Origin: Synechococcaceae bacterium WB8_1B_136
GTDB taxonomy: Bacteria; Cyanobacteriota; Cyanobacteriia; PCC-6307; Cyanobiaceae
Reading direction: 5' to 3'
Assembly (NCBI GenBank): GCA_010029175.1
Contig: RGNC01000103.1
Location: 1 to 7,170, forward strand
DNA length: 7,170 nucleotides
Position numbers and translations under genes: made by a program. Of this stretch, positions 1-5,208 are shown in pieces; the first letter of the stretch is position 1, and every line of letters begins with the position of its first letter. The notes beneath the pieces are model-generated. The model had not been told where the DNA came from, did no database searches, and worked only from the letters and a program-made list of their open reading frames with translations.

Positions 1-168
1 GGGGGGAGCGGCGATGAACGCCACGATGAAGCAGATGGTGGCCGCCAGCAGGCAGGGGATCATCAGCACGCCGAACCAACCCACATAAATGCGGTTGTCG
101 GTGGAGGCGACCCACTGACAGAAGCTTTCCCAGCTATTGGCGCGGCCGCTGCGGATTGCAGTGGTCAT
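1..168 (-). CDS. psbA: Photosystem II reaction centre D1 protein, N-terminal part (runs off left edge)
   Basis: The minus strand from 168 down to 1 reads as 56 uninterrupted codons beginning with ATG and the residues MTTAIRSGR. The segment NRIYVGWFGVLMIP, followed by the first transmembrane helix (about residues 29-53) and the FIAAPP turn, is diagnostic of D1. D1 sits in the thylakoid membrane and, with D2, binds the photosystem II cofactors that carry out water oxidation and quinone reduction. Only the stromal N-terminus and helix A are present, so the Mn ligands, Tyr-Z and residue 130, which separates low-light from high-light D1 isoforms, lie outside the window. The Cys at residue 39 (MIPCLLAA) and the MTTAIRSGR start match D1 forms I remember from Cyanobium and marine Synechococcus. 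No good Shine-Dalgarno sequence precedes the ATG. Identification is very secure; the isoform cannot be told. Confidence 0.97.
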   Translation of the reverse strand, partial: MTTAIRSGRANSWESFCQWVASTDNRIYVGWFGVLMIPCLLAATICFIVAFIAAPP

Positions 169-190
169 GGAAGCGAATGAGTACAGGGTG

Positions 191-205
191 GCCACAGAAC
201 GTGGC
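191..205 (-). promoter_or_regulatory. Small hairpin in the probable psbA leader
   Basis: GCCAC (191-195) and GTGGC (201-205) form a perfect 5-bp stem around a 5-nt loop, 23-37 nt upstream of the psbA start codon. If transcription starts in the AT-rich region further upstream, this hairpin lies in the mRNA leader. Leader structures affecting psbA translation and stability are known in cyanobacteria and chloroplasts, but a 5-bp stem could easily arise by chance in GC-rich DNA. Confidence 0.3.
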
Positions 206-244
206 ATGGCAACGCTACGGAGACCCGCCCAGGAAATCCCGGAG

Positions 245-270
245 CAAAAATTAAGTTCTCAAAAGAAAAT
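245..270 (-). promoter_or_regulatory. AT-rich stretch, candidate psbA core promoter
   Basis: This is one of the most AT-rich short stretches in an otherwise GC-rich window. It lies about 80-100 bp upstream of the psbA start codon on the coding strand, where a promoter would be expected. On the minus strand it contains TTTTGAGA and TTAATT. I cannot place a convincing -35/-10 pair with normal 16-18 bp spacing, so only the region is called, not exact boxes. Confidence 0.35.
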
Positions 271-273
271 CTT

Positions 274-306
274 GCTTCACAAAGAGCTTCATGAACGCTT
301 CATGAA
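274..306 (-). promoter_or_regulatory. Three tandem copies of a 10-bp motif upstream of psbA (candidate operator)
   Basis: Read on the psbA coding strand, TTCATGAAGC occurs at 306-297 and again at 295-286, followed by the near copy TTTGTGAAGC at 283-274. The periods are 11 and 12 bp, about one helical turn. The array lies directly upstream of the AT-rich promoter candidate and about 106-138 bp from the psbA start. Direct repeats on one face of the helix are the usual arrangement for OmpR-type response-regulator sites. The cyanobacterial RpaB site HLR1 is likewise a direct repeat upstream of high-light genes including psbA, but its remembered consensus (TTACA-type) differs from this motif. The repeat is plain to see; its function is inferred. 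Confidence 0.45.
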
Positions 307-357
307 GCGAGCCAACCGCGAGGGCCCGGCCATCAAGCGGCCCAGCAAACAGGCCAC

Positions 358-379
358 CAGACCTGCACCAGGCCTGCAC
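358..379. repeat. Imperfect 11-bp tandem repeat downstream of the DUF697 gene
   Basis: CAGACCTGCAC (358-368) is followed at once by CAGGCCTGCAC (369-379), 10 of 11 bases identical, and CAGGCCAC precedes them at 350-357. The array lies within 30 bp past the stop codon of the DUF697 gene, in the spacer before psbA. It has no terminator-like stem with a T tract. The likeliest origin is slippage duplication. Confidence 0.5.
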
Positions 380-387
380 GAGCCTCG

Positions 388-1713
388 TCAGGCGGCAGGC
401 AGAAGGGTCTGCTGGCTCAGCCAGCTGCGGCCTTGCTTCAGGAACAGACCCCAATCGAGCTTCTCCTGCTCCGCTGCCCTGGCCACCAACAGCGGCGCCT
501 GGCGCTGCAGCAGGGAGGCCAGCTCCTGTTCCGGCACGCCCGATGCCAGGGCGAGATAGTCGGCCATGGCGCGCCCCACCACACGGGTGAGGTAGGCGGC
601 GCTCAAGGCCTGCAGGGCACTGCCCACCAGCCAGGTGGCCCCATGCAGCTTCACCAGCGAGGCCAGGGCCTGGCTGCTCCACTCCACCACCCCCAGGGTG
701 AGGGCAGCCTTGCCCAGCTCCGTGGCGGCGGCCTGCAACTGCTCCAGCGACCAGGGGCAATCCCAGAGCCGGGCCATCTCCTGCAGCATCAGGCCGTTGG
801 CGGCTGCCAACACCAGCAGATCCAAGCTAGGCAGGGGCGCCACCACCACTCCGGCCGCCACGGTCCACTGGGTGCGCTGCAGCAGCTGTTGCCAGTGCTG
901 GCGGCGCAGGGCCTCCAGCTCCAGCTGCCAAGTGGCATGCAGGGCTTCCAGGCAGCGGCGCTGGGTGAGCTCCAGTTGCTGCGGCCCCGATCGCCGCAGC
1001 TGCTCCGCTAGGGGGGCCAGATCCCTGCTCAGGCCAGCGGGGCAGGCGGGGTTCCAGTTCAGGCGCAGGCTCGTAGCCGGTTCAGCCCCGCCATCCACCA
1101 GCAGCCACACCGCCTGCCCCTCGGGCAGGGCCTCCAGCCAGCGCAGATCAACGGCCTTGAGGGGCAAGGCCAGGCAAAACACCAGCAGATCGCACTGCCG
1201 GAACAGCAGCGGCCATTGCCAATCGGGGCTGTAGGCCGGCAGGGGATGGGTCCAGTGCAGCTTCAGGGGCAGGGGGGCGCGGCAGGCGGCCACCAGGGTC
1301 GGCTGCAGGGCCTGGCTGGGCAGCTCGGTGCCCACCAGGGCCAGGTCGAGGTGGCCCCGCTGCTGGCGCTGACGCAGATCGTCCAGCTGCCGCTGGCGCT
1401 GCTGCTGGGCCGCCGTGGGCTCCGGCTCCTGCTCCAGCCGCTCGAAACTGTCCAACACCGCCTGGCAGCGCTCGATCCAGGCCTCGGAGCTGCGGGGCAA
1501 CGGGGGGGCAACGGGACGGCGCGATGAGCCCAACAGCCACAGCCCTGCAGCGCCGGCACCGAGACTGAACAGGGCGCCGAAGGGCCCGTGCAGGCTGTCC
1601 AACAGCAGCACACCTCCCGCCAGGGCGCCTGCCACGGGCCAGAGGCTGCGGACTGAGCGCCGGGCCAGCCAGGGCAACGCAGTGGGATCGGTGGGGGCGT
1701 CGGGAGCAGTCAA
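388..1713 (-). CDS. YcjF-type DUF697 membrane protein with a degenerate GTPase-like domain
   Basis: This 441-aa protein has two N-terminal hydrophobic segments (about 24-40 and 44-62), a Gln/Arg-rich, probably coiled-coil stretch (about 93-120), a GTPase-like segment (about 121-223) and a C-terminal DUF697 region (about 281-390). The DUF697 signature is the run VVVAPLPSLDLLVLAAANGL followed by further hydrophobic helices. DUF697 is found in E. coli YcjF and, in many bacteria, is fused to an Era-like GTPase. Here strand 1 (LDLALVGT) and the strand pair CDLLVFCL...AVWLLVDGG align well with a GTPase core, but the P-loop lacks GxxxxGKS, and no DxxG or NKxD motif is visible. Its role is unknown. 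The start is a TTG; an in-frame stop lies about 40 bp upstream and there is no in-frame ATG near the N-terminus. A GTG at codon 27 is possible but would remove part of the first hydrophobic segment. The family call is fairly secure. Confidence 0.85.
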   Translation of the reverse strand: MTAPDAPTDPTALPWLARRSVRSLWPVAGALAGGVLLLDSLHGPFGALFSLGAGAAGLWLLGSSRRPVAPPLPRSSEAWIERCQAVLDSFERLEQEPEPTAAQQQRQRQLDDLRQRQQRGHLDLALVGTELPSQALQPTLVAACRAPLPLKLHWTHPLPAYSPDWQWPLLFRQCDLLVFCLALPLKAVDLRWLEALPEGQAVWLLVDGGAEPATSLRLNWNPACPAGLSRDLAPLAEQLRRSGPQQLELTQRRCLEALHATWQLELEALRRQHWQQLLQRTQWTVAAGVVVAPLPSLDLLVLAAANGLMLQEMARLWDCPWSLEQLQAAATELGKAALTLGVVEWSSQALASLVKLHGATWLVGSALQALSAAYLTRVVGRAMADYLALASGVPEQELASLLQRQAPLLVARAAEQEKLDWGLFLKQGRSWLSQQTLLPAA

Positions 1714-1818
1714 GCGAACCGCGGCGTTGGCGCATCGATGTCCAGCTTCTCTAGCTCAACTGGTGTCTGCTGCCCAGACCCAATACCGTGGTTCCTGCCT
1801 GCCTGCCAGCGCCGGTCC
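1714..1818. promoter_or_regulatory. Divergent intergenic region with a bulged hairpin
   Basis: This 105-bp spacer separates the start of the DUF697 gene (minus) from the chosen start of the CDF exporter (plus), so it should carry both promoters. The clearest structure is an inverted repeat at 1761-1782: TGG + GTCTG pairing with CAGAC + CCA, with one bulged T (1764) and a 5-nt loop. I find no convincing -10/-35 pair and no SmtB/ArsR-type 12-2-12 operator, which would have been informative next to a metal exporter. Confidence 0.35.
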
Positions 1819-2733
1819 ATGGGCACCACCAGCCTCGACAACCGCGCCGACGTGAAGCGGGTGCTGCTGGTGGCCCTGGCCGTGAATGTGGCCATGAGCC
1901 TGCTCAAGCTGGTGGTGGGGCTGATGAGCGGTTCGCTGGCGGTGCTGGCCGATGCGATGCACAGCGCCACCGACGGCCTGTCCAGCCTGCTGGGGCTGCT
2001 CACCAACGGCCTCTCCGACCCCCGGCCCGACCGGGATCACCCCTACGGCCACGACAAGTACGAGGCGATTGGAGCCCTGGCCATCGCCGGCTTCATCCTG
2101 TTCACCGCCGTGGAGATCCTGCGCACCGCGATCGAGCGGATCGCCACCGGCCTCAAGCCCCTGCGCATGGACCGCCACGACCTGCTGGTGCTGCTGCTGG
2201 TGCTGGGCTTCAACCTGCTGTTGGCCGGCTATGAGCGCAGTGAGGGCAAACGGCTCAACAGCCAGTTGCTGCTGGCGGACGCGCGGCACACCAGCAGCGA
2301 CATCTGGACCACGGTGATGGTGCTGCTGGGTCTGGCGGGCGTGATGCTGCTGAAGCAGAACTGGTTCGATGTGGCCGTGGCGATGCCGCTCTGCCTGCTG
2401 CTGGTGCGGGCCTGCTGGCAGGTGCTGCGCACCAACCTGCCCTGGCTGGTCGACCAGATCGCCATCGCCCCGGAGGCCATCCACGAGGTGGCCATGGCGG
2501 TGCCCGGTGTGTTGAACGTGCACGACATCGCCAGCCGCGGGGTGCTGGGTCAGCGGGTGTTCATCGAGCTGCATATGGTGGTCGACGCCGACGACCTGCC
2601 CACGGCCCACCGCATCACCGAACTGGTGGAGGAACACCTGGAGGCACGGTTCGGGCAGGTGCGCTGCACGATCCACCTCGAGCCCCGGGAATACGCCATC
2701 CCCTCCATCACCTTCAGTGGAGCCCATGGCTGA
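1819..2733 (+). CDS. Cation diffusion facilitator (CDF) family divalent-metal/proton antiporter, zinc-type motifs
   Basis: This 304-aa protein shows the CDF plan: six transmembrane helices in roughly residues 14-210, then a cytoplasmic ferredoxin-like domain. The family signature SGSLAVLADAMHSATD is in TM2, and LADARHTSSD is in TM5. The four transport-site ligands read as HxxxD in both helices (H48/D52 and H157/D161). In CDF proteins this pattern is associated with Zn2+ (sometimes Cd2+ or Co2+), while Mn2+ members usually have DxxxD. The segment DRDHPYGHDKYEAIGAL is also typical. Members export metal from the cytoplasm in exchange for protons. There is no His-rich loop between TM4 and TM5. 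An in-frame ATG at 1738 would add a 27-residue extension with no family character that runs through the hairpin at 1761-1782, so ATG 1819 was chosen. The last 8 bases overlap the next gene. Substrate is inferred from motifs only. Confidence 0.9.
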   Translation: MGTTSLDNRADVKRVLLVALAVNVAMSLLKLVVGLMSGSLAVLADAMHSATDGLSSLLGLLTNGLSDPRPDRDHPYGHDKYEAIGALAIAGFILFTAVEILRTAIERIATGLKPLRMDRHDLLVLLLVLGFNLLLAGYERSEGKRLNSQLLLADARHTSSDIWTTVMVLLGLAGVMLLKQNWFDVAVAMPLCLLLVRACWQVLRTNLPWLVDQIAIAPEAIHEVAMAVPGVLNVHDIASRGVLGQRVFIELHMVVDADDLPTAHRITELVEEHLEARFGQVRCTIHLEPREYAIPSITFSGAHG

Positions 2734-3238
2734 GCTGGCAACCCTGCTCACCCCAAGGCTGGAGCAGCGCATCGCGGCAATGCTGGAGCGCCAGCAGCAG
2801 GAACACCGCTGGCATGGCGCATTGCCGGTGCTGCTGCTGGAGCGCTGCTGGCTGCATCTGGAGGTGGTGCCCGTGGCCCGGCTGGCCCAGGCCCTGCCGC
2901 CCGACAGCAGCGCCGACGCCCCGGAACTGGTGCGCTTCCGCCAGCTGCGCGGCTCCGGCCTGCCGGACCAGGCAGCCCAGGAGCAGTGCTGGGAGGAGTT
3001 CGGCCGGCAGGCGTGTTCCGAAGCCCTGCGCCGCTACTGGCAGGCCCAGGATGAGGGCAACCACGGCTGGACCCTGGCCCGCTACCTCACGGTGCTGGCG
3101 CTCTATCGCCGCCAGCTGGAGATGGCAGGGCCCGTGCCGCTGCCGATGCTCGTGCTGGCCCGGGGCGGCAGCGGCGAAGCGCACCGGCTCGAATGGTGTT
3201 GGCCAGCAGAGCCCACCATGCGGCACACTTGCCCCTGA
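2726..3238 (+). CDS. Conserved-looking hypothetical protein, 170 aa, overlapping the CDF gene
   Basis: I do not recognise a named family. The protein is soluble-looking and mostly helical. It has an N-terminal amphipathic Leu/Gln-rich segment (about 1-28), a Trp/Glu-rich middle, and a segment WTLARYLTVLALYRRQLE near residue 115. There is no signal peptide or membrane helix. The ATG lies inside the 3' end of the exporter gene (overlap ATGGCTGA), with GGAG just upstream at 2719-2722. A GTG at 2717 is an alternative start but has a poorer upstream region. The overlap suggests translational coupling with the metal exporter. The gene is believable because the frame stays open in step with its neighbours and codon use matches the surrounding GC-rich genes. 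From memory, similar small proteins occur in picocyanobacteria, but I cannot assign a role. The stop codon sits in the 5' arm of the hairpin at 3233-3247. Confidence 0.75.
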   Translation: MAELATLLTPRLEQRIAAMLERQQQEHRWHGALPVLLLERCWLHLEVVPVARLAQALPPDSSADAPELVRFRQLRGSGLPDQAAQEQCWEEFGRQACSEALRRYWQAQDEGNHGWTLARYLTVLALYRRQLEMAGPVPLPMLVLARGGSGEAHRLEWCWPAEPTMRHTCP

Positions 3239-3247
3239 TTTTCAGGG
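3233..3247 (+). promoter_or_regulatory. Hairpin joining the upstream stop codon to the next gene's ribosome-binding region
   Basis: CCCTGATTTTCAGGG folds into a perfect 6-bp stem (CCCTGA/TCAGGG) with a TTT loop. The 5' arm contains the TGA stop (3236-3238) of the 170-aa gene. The 3' arm contains AGGG (3244-3247), the only Shine-Dalgarno-like sequence before the ATG at 3257, at 9-nt spacing. A ribosome terminating upstream would melt the stem and expose this site, the arrangement expected for translational coupling. A very short stem could also be chance, and there is no T tract to make it a terminator. Confidence 0.45.
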
Positions 3248-3256
3248 TGCGCGGCC

Positions 3257-3862
3257 ATGGCCGACGGGACGTTTGAGGCCAACCAGTTCGAATCCAGCCA
3301 GGGGGCCCGCGGCGAAGGTCGCGAGGGTCGCGGTCGCTTCGAGCGGCGCCGCAGTGAGGGCGGCCCGGGGGAAGCCCAGCGGGAAGGCGGCAACCGGGAT
3401 GCCGGTGGCTTCCGCATCCGCCTGAGCGACAACGAAATGCGTGCCGCCCGCGCCGTGCAGGAGGCCTTTGGCCTGCGCTCCACCGTGGCGGCCCTGGGCC
3501 TCTCCATCCGCACCGTGGCCCAACTGCTCGAGGAGGGGAAACTCGATGAGCTGGTGGCCCAGCACCGCGCCGGTGCCGGCAGCCGTCCCCAGGGCGAGCG
3601 CCGCAGTGGCGGTCGTGGTGAAGGGCGTGGCGAAGGCCGCGGCGAACGGGGCTGGGACCGGGGCGGTGAGCGCCTTGGCAACCGCCCCAATCCCTTCGCC
3701 CGCCCGGCTCGCCCCGCCGCTCCTGCGCCGGTGGTGGAGGCTGCCGCTGAATCAGAGGCCCCGGCTGAAGCCGCTGTGGAGGCCGAGGCCGCTGTGGAGG
3801 CCCAAGCTGCCGAAACCAGTGCTCCCGAAACCGCGGCAGCGGCAGACAGCAGCGAGGCCTGA
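3257..3862 (+). CDS. RG-rich, largely disordered protein with a small helical (RHH-like) core; candidate nucleic-acid-binding protein
   Basis: The 201-aa product divides into four parts. Residues 16-50 are rich in Gly, Arg and Glu. Residues 51-104 form an ordered core that starts FRIRLSDNEM and holds two or three predicted helices. Residues 106-143 are an RG/GRGE-repeat tract, and 144-201 run from Pro/Ala into an acidic Ala/Glu tail. The core pattern, one short strand followed by two helices with hydrophobic spacing, resembles ribbon-helix-helix proteins. RG tracts often bind RNA or promote condensation. Neither activity is shown here. The RG tract is encoded by three degenerate 12-bp units (3611-3646), and the acidic tail contains an 18-bp-period repeat (3770-3802). 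ATG 3257 follows AGGG at 9-nt spacing. I recall similar proteins in marine Synechococcus annotated only as hypothetical. Its location between a metal-exporter pair and trpS gives little hint of function. Confidence 0.8.
   Translation: MADGTFEANQFESSQGARGEGREGRGRFERRRSEGGPGEAQREGGNRDAGGFRIRLSDNEMRAARAVQEAFGLRSTVAALGLSIRTVAQLLEEGKLDELVAQHRAGAGSRPQGERRSGGRGEGRGEGRGERGWDRGGERLGNRPNPFARPARPAAPAPVVEAAAESEAPAEAAVEAEAAVEAQAAETSAPETAAAADSSEA
3611..3646 (+). repeat. Three degenerate 12-bp units encoding Gly-Arg-Gly-Glu
   Basis: Units at 3611-3622, 3623-3634 and 3635-3646 all translate as GRGE but differ at third codon positions. That pattern suggests selection on the protein repeat rather than a recent DNA duplication. 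Confidence 0.7.
3770..3802 (+). repeat. 18-bp-period direct repeat encoding an Ala/Glu tail
   Basis: The 15-bp string GCCGCTGTGGAGGCC occurs exactly at 3770-3784 and 3788-3802, giving the repeated AAVEA segments in the acidic tail of the RG-rich protein. Exact identity at the DNA level suggests a fairly recent in-frame duplication. Confidence 0.7.
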
Positions 3863-3875
3863 AGGAGGCCTGAAG
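3854..3875 (+). repeat. Perfect 11-bp tandem duplication across the stop codon of the RG-rich gene
   Basis: GAGGCCTGAAG at 3854-3864 is repeated exactly at 3865-3875. The first copy contains the in-frame TGA (3860-3862). The second copy lies outside the coding frame, so it does not change the protein. It looks like slippage during replication. The remainder of the 74-bp spacer to trpS holds only a 4-bp GGGG/CCCC stem without a T tract, so no terminator is called. Confidence 0.6.
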
Positions 3876-3936
3876 CCGGTGGCGGTTCACGGGGTCTGCC
3901 CCACGGCAGAATCCCGCGGACCGCGAGCACGCCACG

Positions 3937-4965
3937 ATGCCACGCCCAAGGGTTCTCTCAGGGGTTCAGCCCACCGGCGCTCTGCATCTGGGCAACTGGT
4001 TGGGGGCGATCCGCAACTGGGTGAACCTGCAGGACAGCCACGACACCTTCTTCTGTGTGGTGGACCTGCACGCCATCACGGTGCCCCACGATCCCGAGCA
4101 GCTGGCGGCCGACACCCGCAAGACGGCAGCCCTCTATCTGGCGGCCGGCATTGATCCCAGCCGCTCCACCGTGTTCGTGCAGAGCCACGTGCCGGCCCAC
4201 AGCGAGCTGGCCTGGCTGCTGAACTGCGTCACGCCGCTCAACTGGCTGGAGCGGATGATCCAGTTCAAGGAGAAGGCGATCAAGCAGGGCGACCAGGTGT
4301 CGGTGGGCCTGCTGGATTACCCGGTGCTGATGGCGGCCGACATCCTTCTCTATGACGCCGATCTGGTGCCGGTGGGCGAAGACCAGAAACAGCACCTGGA
4401 GCTGGCCCGCGACATCGCCCAACAGCGCATCAACGCCCGCTTCGGCCAGAAGGACGCCGATGGCGAACCGATCCCGGTGCTGAAGGTGCCGGAACCCCTG
4501 ATCCTCAAGGAGGGGGCCCGGGTGATGAGCCTCACCGATGGCCGCAGCAAGATGAGCAAGAGCGATCCCAACGAGGGATCCCGGATCACCCTGCTGGATC
4601 CGCCGGAGCTGATCACCAAGAAGATCAAACGGGCCAAGACCGACCCGGTGATGGGCCTCGAGTTCGGCAACCCGGAGCGCCCCGAAACCGACAACCTGCT
4701 CGGGCTCTACGCGATCCTCAGCGGCAAGGGCCGCGAGGCCGTGGCTGCCGAATGCGCGGCCATGGGCTGGGGAACCTTCAAGCCCCTGCTGGCGGAGGCC
4801 GCGGTGGAGGCCCTGCGGCCGCTGCAGCAGCGCTATGCCGAGCTCAGCGCCGACCCTGCCGAGCTGGATCGGGTGCTGGCCGGTGGACGGGAACGGGCCC
4901 AGAGCGTGGCCCAGGCCACCCTGGACCGCACCCGCGCGGCCCTTGGCTTCCTGCCCGTCCACTGA
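3937..4965 (+). CDS. trpS: Tryptophanyl-tRNA synthetase
   Basis: This class Ic synthetase charges tRNA-Trp with tryptophan using ATP in the cytoplasm. At 342 aa it has the usual length for bacterial TrpRS (E. coli about 334). The HIGH-type motif appears as GALHLGN (residues 14-20) after the N-terminal LSGVQPTG, and the KMSKS loop is exact at residues 205-209 (4549-4563). The conserved core DYPVLMAADILLYDADLVPV followed by GEDQKQHLELARDIA, with which the family recognises substrate and subunit partner, is intact. The ATG at 3937 begins the expected MPRPRVLSG N-terminus; the upstream region has no strong Shine-Dalgarno sequence. It follows the RG-rich gene by 74 bp without a clear terminator, so read-through from the upstream genes is possible. 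Nothing unusual is seen in the protein. Confidence 0.98.
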   Translation: MPRPRVLSGVQPTGALHLGNWLGAIRNWVNLQDSHDTFFCVVDLHAITVPHDPEQLAADTRKTAALYLAAGIDPSRSTVFVQSHVPAHSELAWLLNCVTPLNWLERMIQFKEKAIKQGDQVSVGLLDYPVLMAADILLYDADLVPVGEDQKQHLELARDIAQQRINARFGQKDADGEPIPVLKVPEPLILKEGARVMSLTDGRSKMSKSDPNEGSRITLLDPPELITKKIKRAKTDPVMGLEFGNPERPETDNLLGLYAILSGKGREAVAAECAAMGWGTFKPLLAEAAVEALRPLQQRYAELSADPAELDRVLAGGRERAQSVAQATLDRTRAALGFLPVH

Positions 4966-5208
4966 TCATTCCGGAAGAAAACATTAACTTCCCTGATTCA
5001 ACCGGCGGCAACCGTCCAGGGAAATCACCGCCCGCATCACTCAGTGAACCCAGGGACCCAGACCCTGATCAACAGGGGCGTTCCCAGCAATCGCAGACGC
5101 GACCCATCGGAACAGACGGGGCATACGCACATCGAGTCTCAATTGTCCAGGCCGGTTCCCGGGGGTCTCGCCCCAGACCCGGACTGGACAGCAGGCTCTT
5201 GCCAATCC
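4966..5208. promoter_or_regulatory. Spacer upstream of the lysozyme gene with an AT-rich patch and several inverted repeats
   Basis: The first 35 bases are clearly AT-richer than the surroundings and contain the palindromes TGATCA (4963-4968) and TTCCGGAA (4969-4976) plus GGAAG (4973-4977) paired with CTTCC (4988-4992). This is the best place for the lysozyme promoter, though I cannot define the boxes. Further on, CAGGG (5051-5055), CCCTG (5063-5067) and CAGGG (5073-5077) can form either of two mutually exclusive 5-bp hairpins. A larger inverted repeat follows at 5144-5190. The frame continuing upstream of the lysozyme is open back to a GTG at 5044 but shows no protein-like character. Confidence 0.4.
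5144..5190 (+). repeat. 47-nt imperfect inverted repeat (strong predicted stem-loop) before the lysozyme start
   Basis: TGTCCAG (5144-5150) pairs with CTGGACA (5184-5190). Inside it, CCGGG+TCT (5159-5168, with two extra G residues) pairs with AGACCCGG (5175-5182) around a 6-nt loop. That gives about 15 base pairs with one asymmetric internal loop. It ends 18 nt before the chosen GTG start of the exported lysozyme. No T tract follows, so a factor-independent terminator for trpS is not supported. A leader structure or a protein-binding site is possible. Confidence 0.5.

Noticed and set aside
1738..1818. N-terminal extension of the CDF exporter from ATG 1738
   Set aside because: The extra 27 residues show no CDF character and cover the divergent promoter region and hairpin; ATG 1819 gives a normal family N-terminus.
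1714..1818. Zur or SmtB-type metal operator before the CDF exporter
   Set aside because: No AT-rich 12-2-12 or Zur-like palindrome is present; the only repeat is a GC-rich bulged hairpin.
1756..2772. A 338-codon open frame on the minus strand opposite the CDF exporter
   Set aside because: The product is extremely Gln/His-rich because it is the complement of Leu/Val-rich membrane helices; no evidence for a gene.
3087..3935. Long minus-strand open frames rich in Arg, Pro and Ser opposite the RG-rich gene
   Set aside because: They are complements of the Gly/Arg/Ala codons of the plus-strand gene and continue through the spacer without a plausible start signal.
3863..3936. Terminator between the RG-rich gene and trpS
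   Set aside because: The only stem is GGGG/CCCC around four bases and no T tract follows.
3958..4962. A 334-codon open frame on the minus strand covering trpS
   Set aside because: It mirrors the trpS coding frame almost exactly; His/Gln/Gly-rich composition and no domain pattern.
5044..5208. N-terminal extension of the lysozyme from GTG 5044
   Set aside because: It would put a hydrophilic, low-quality stretch ahead of a classical signal peptide and run through a strong inverted repeat; starts at 5209 or 5224 explain the protein better.
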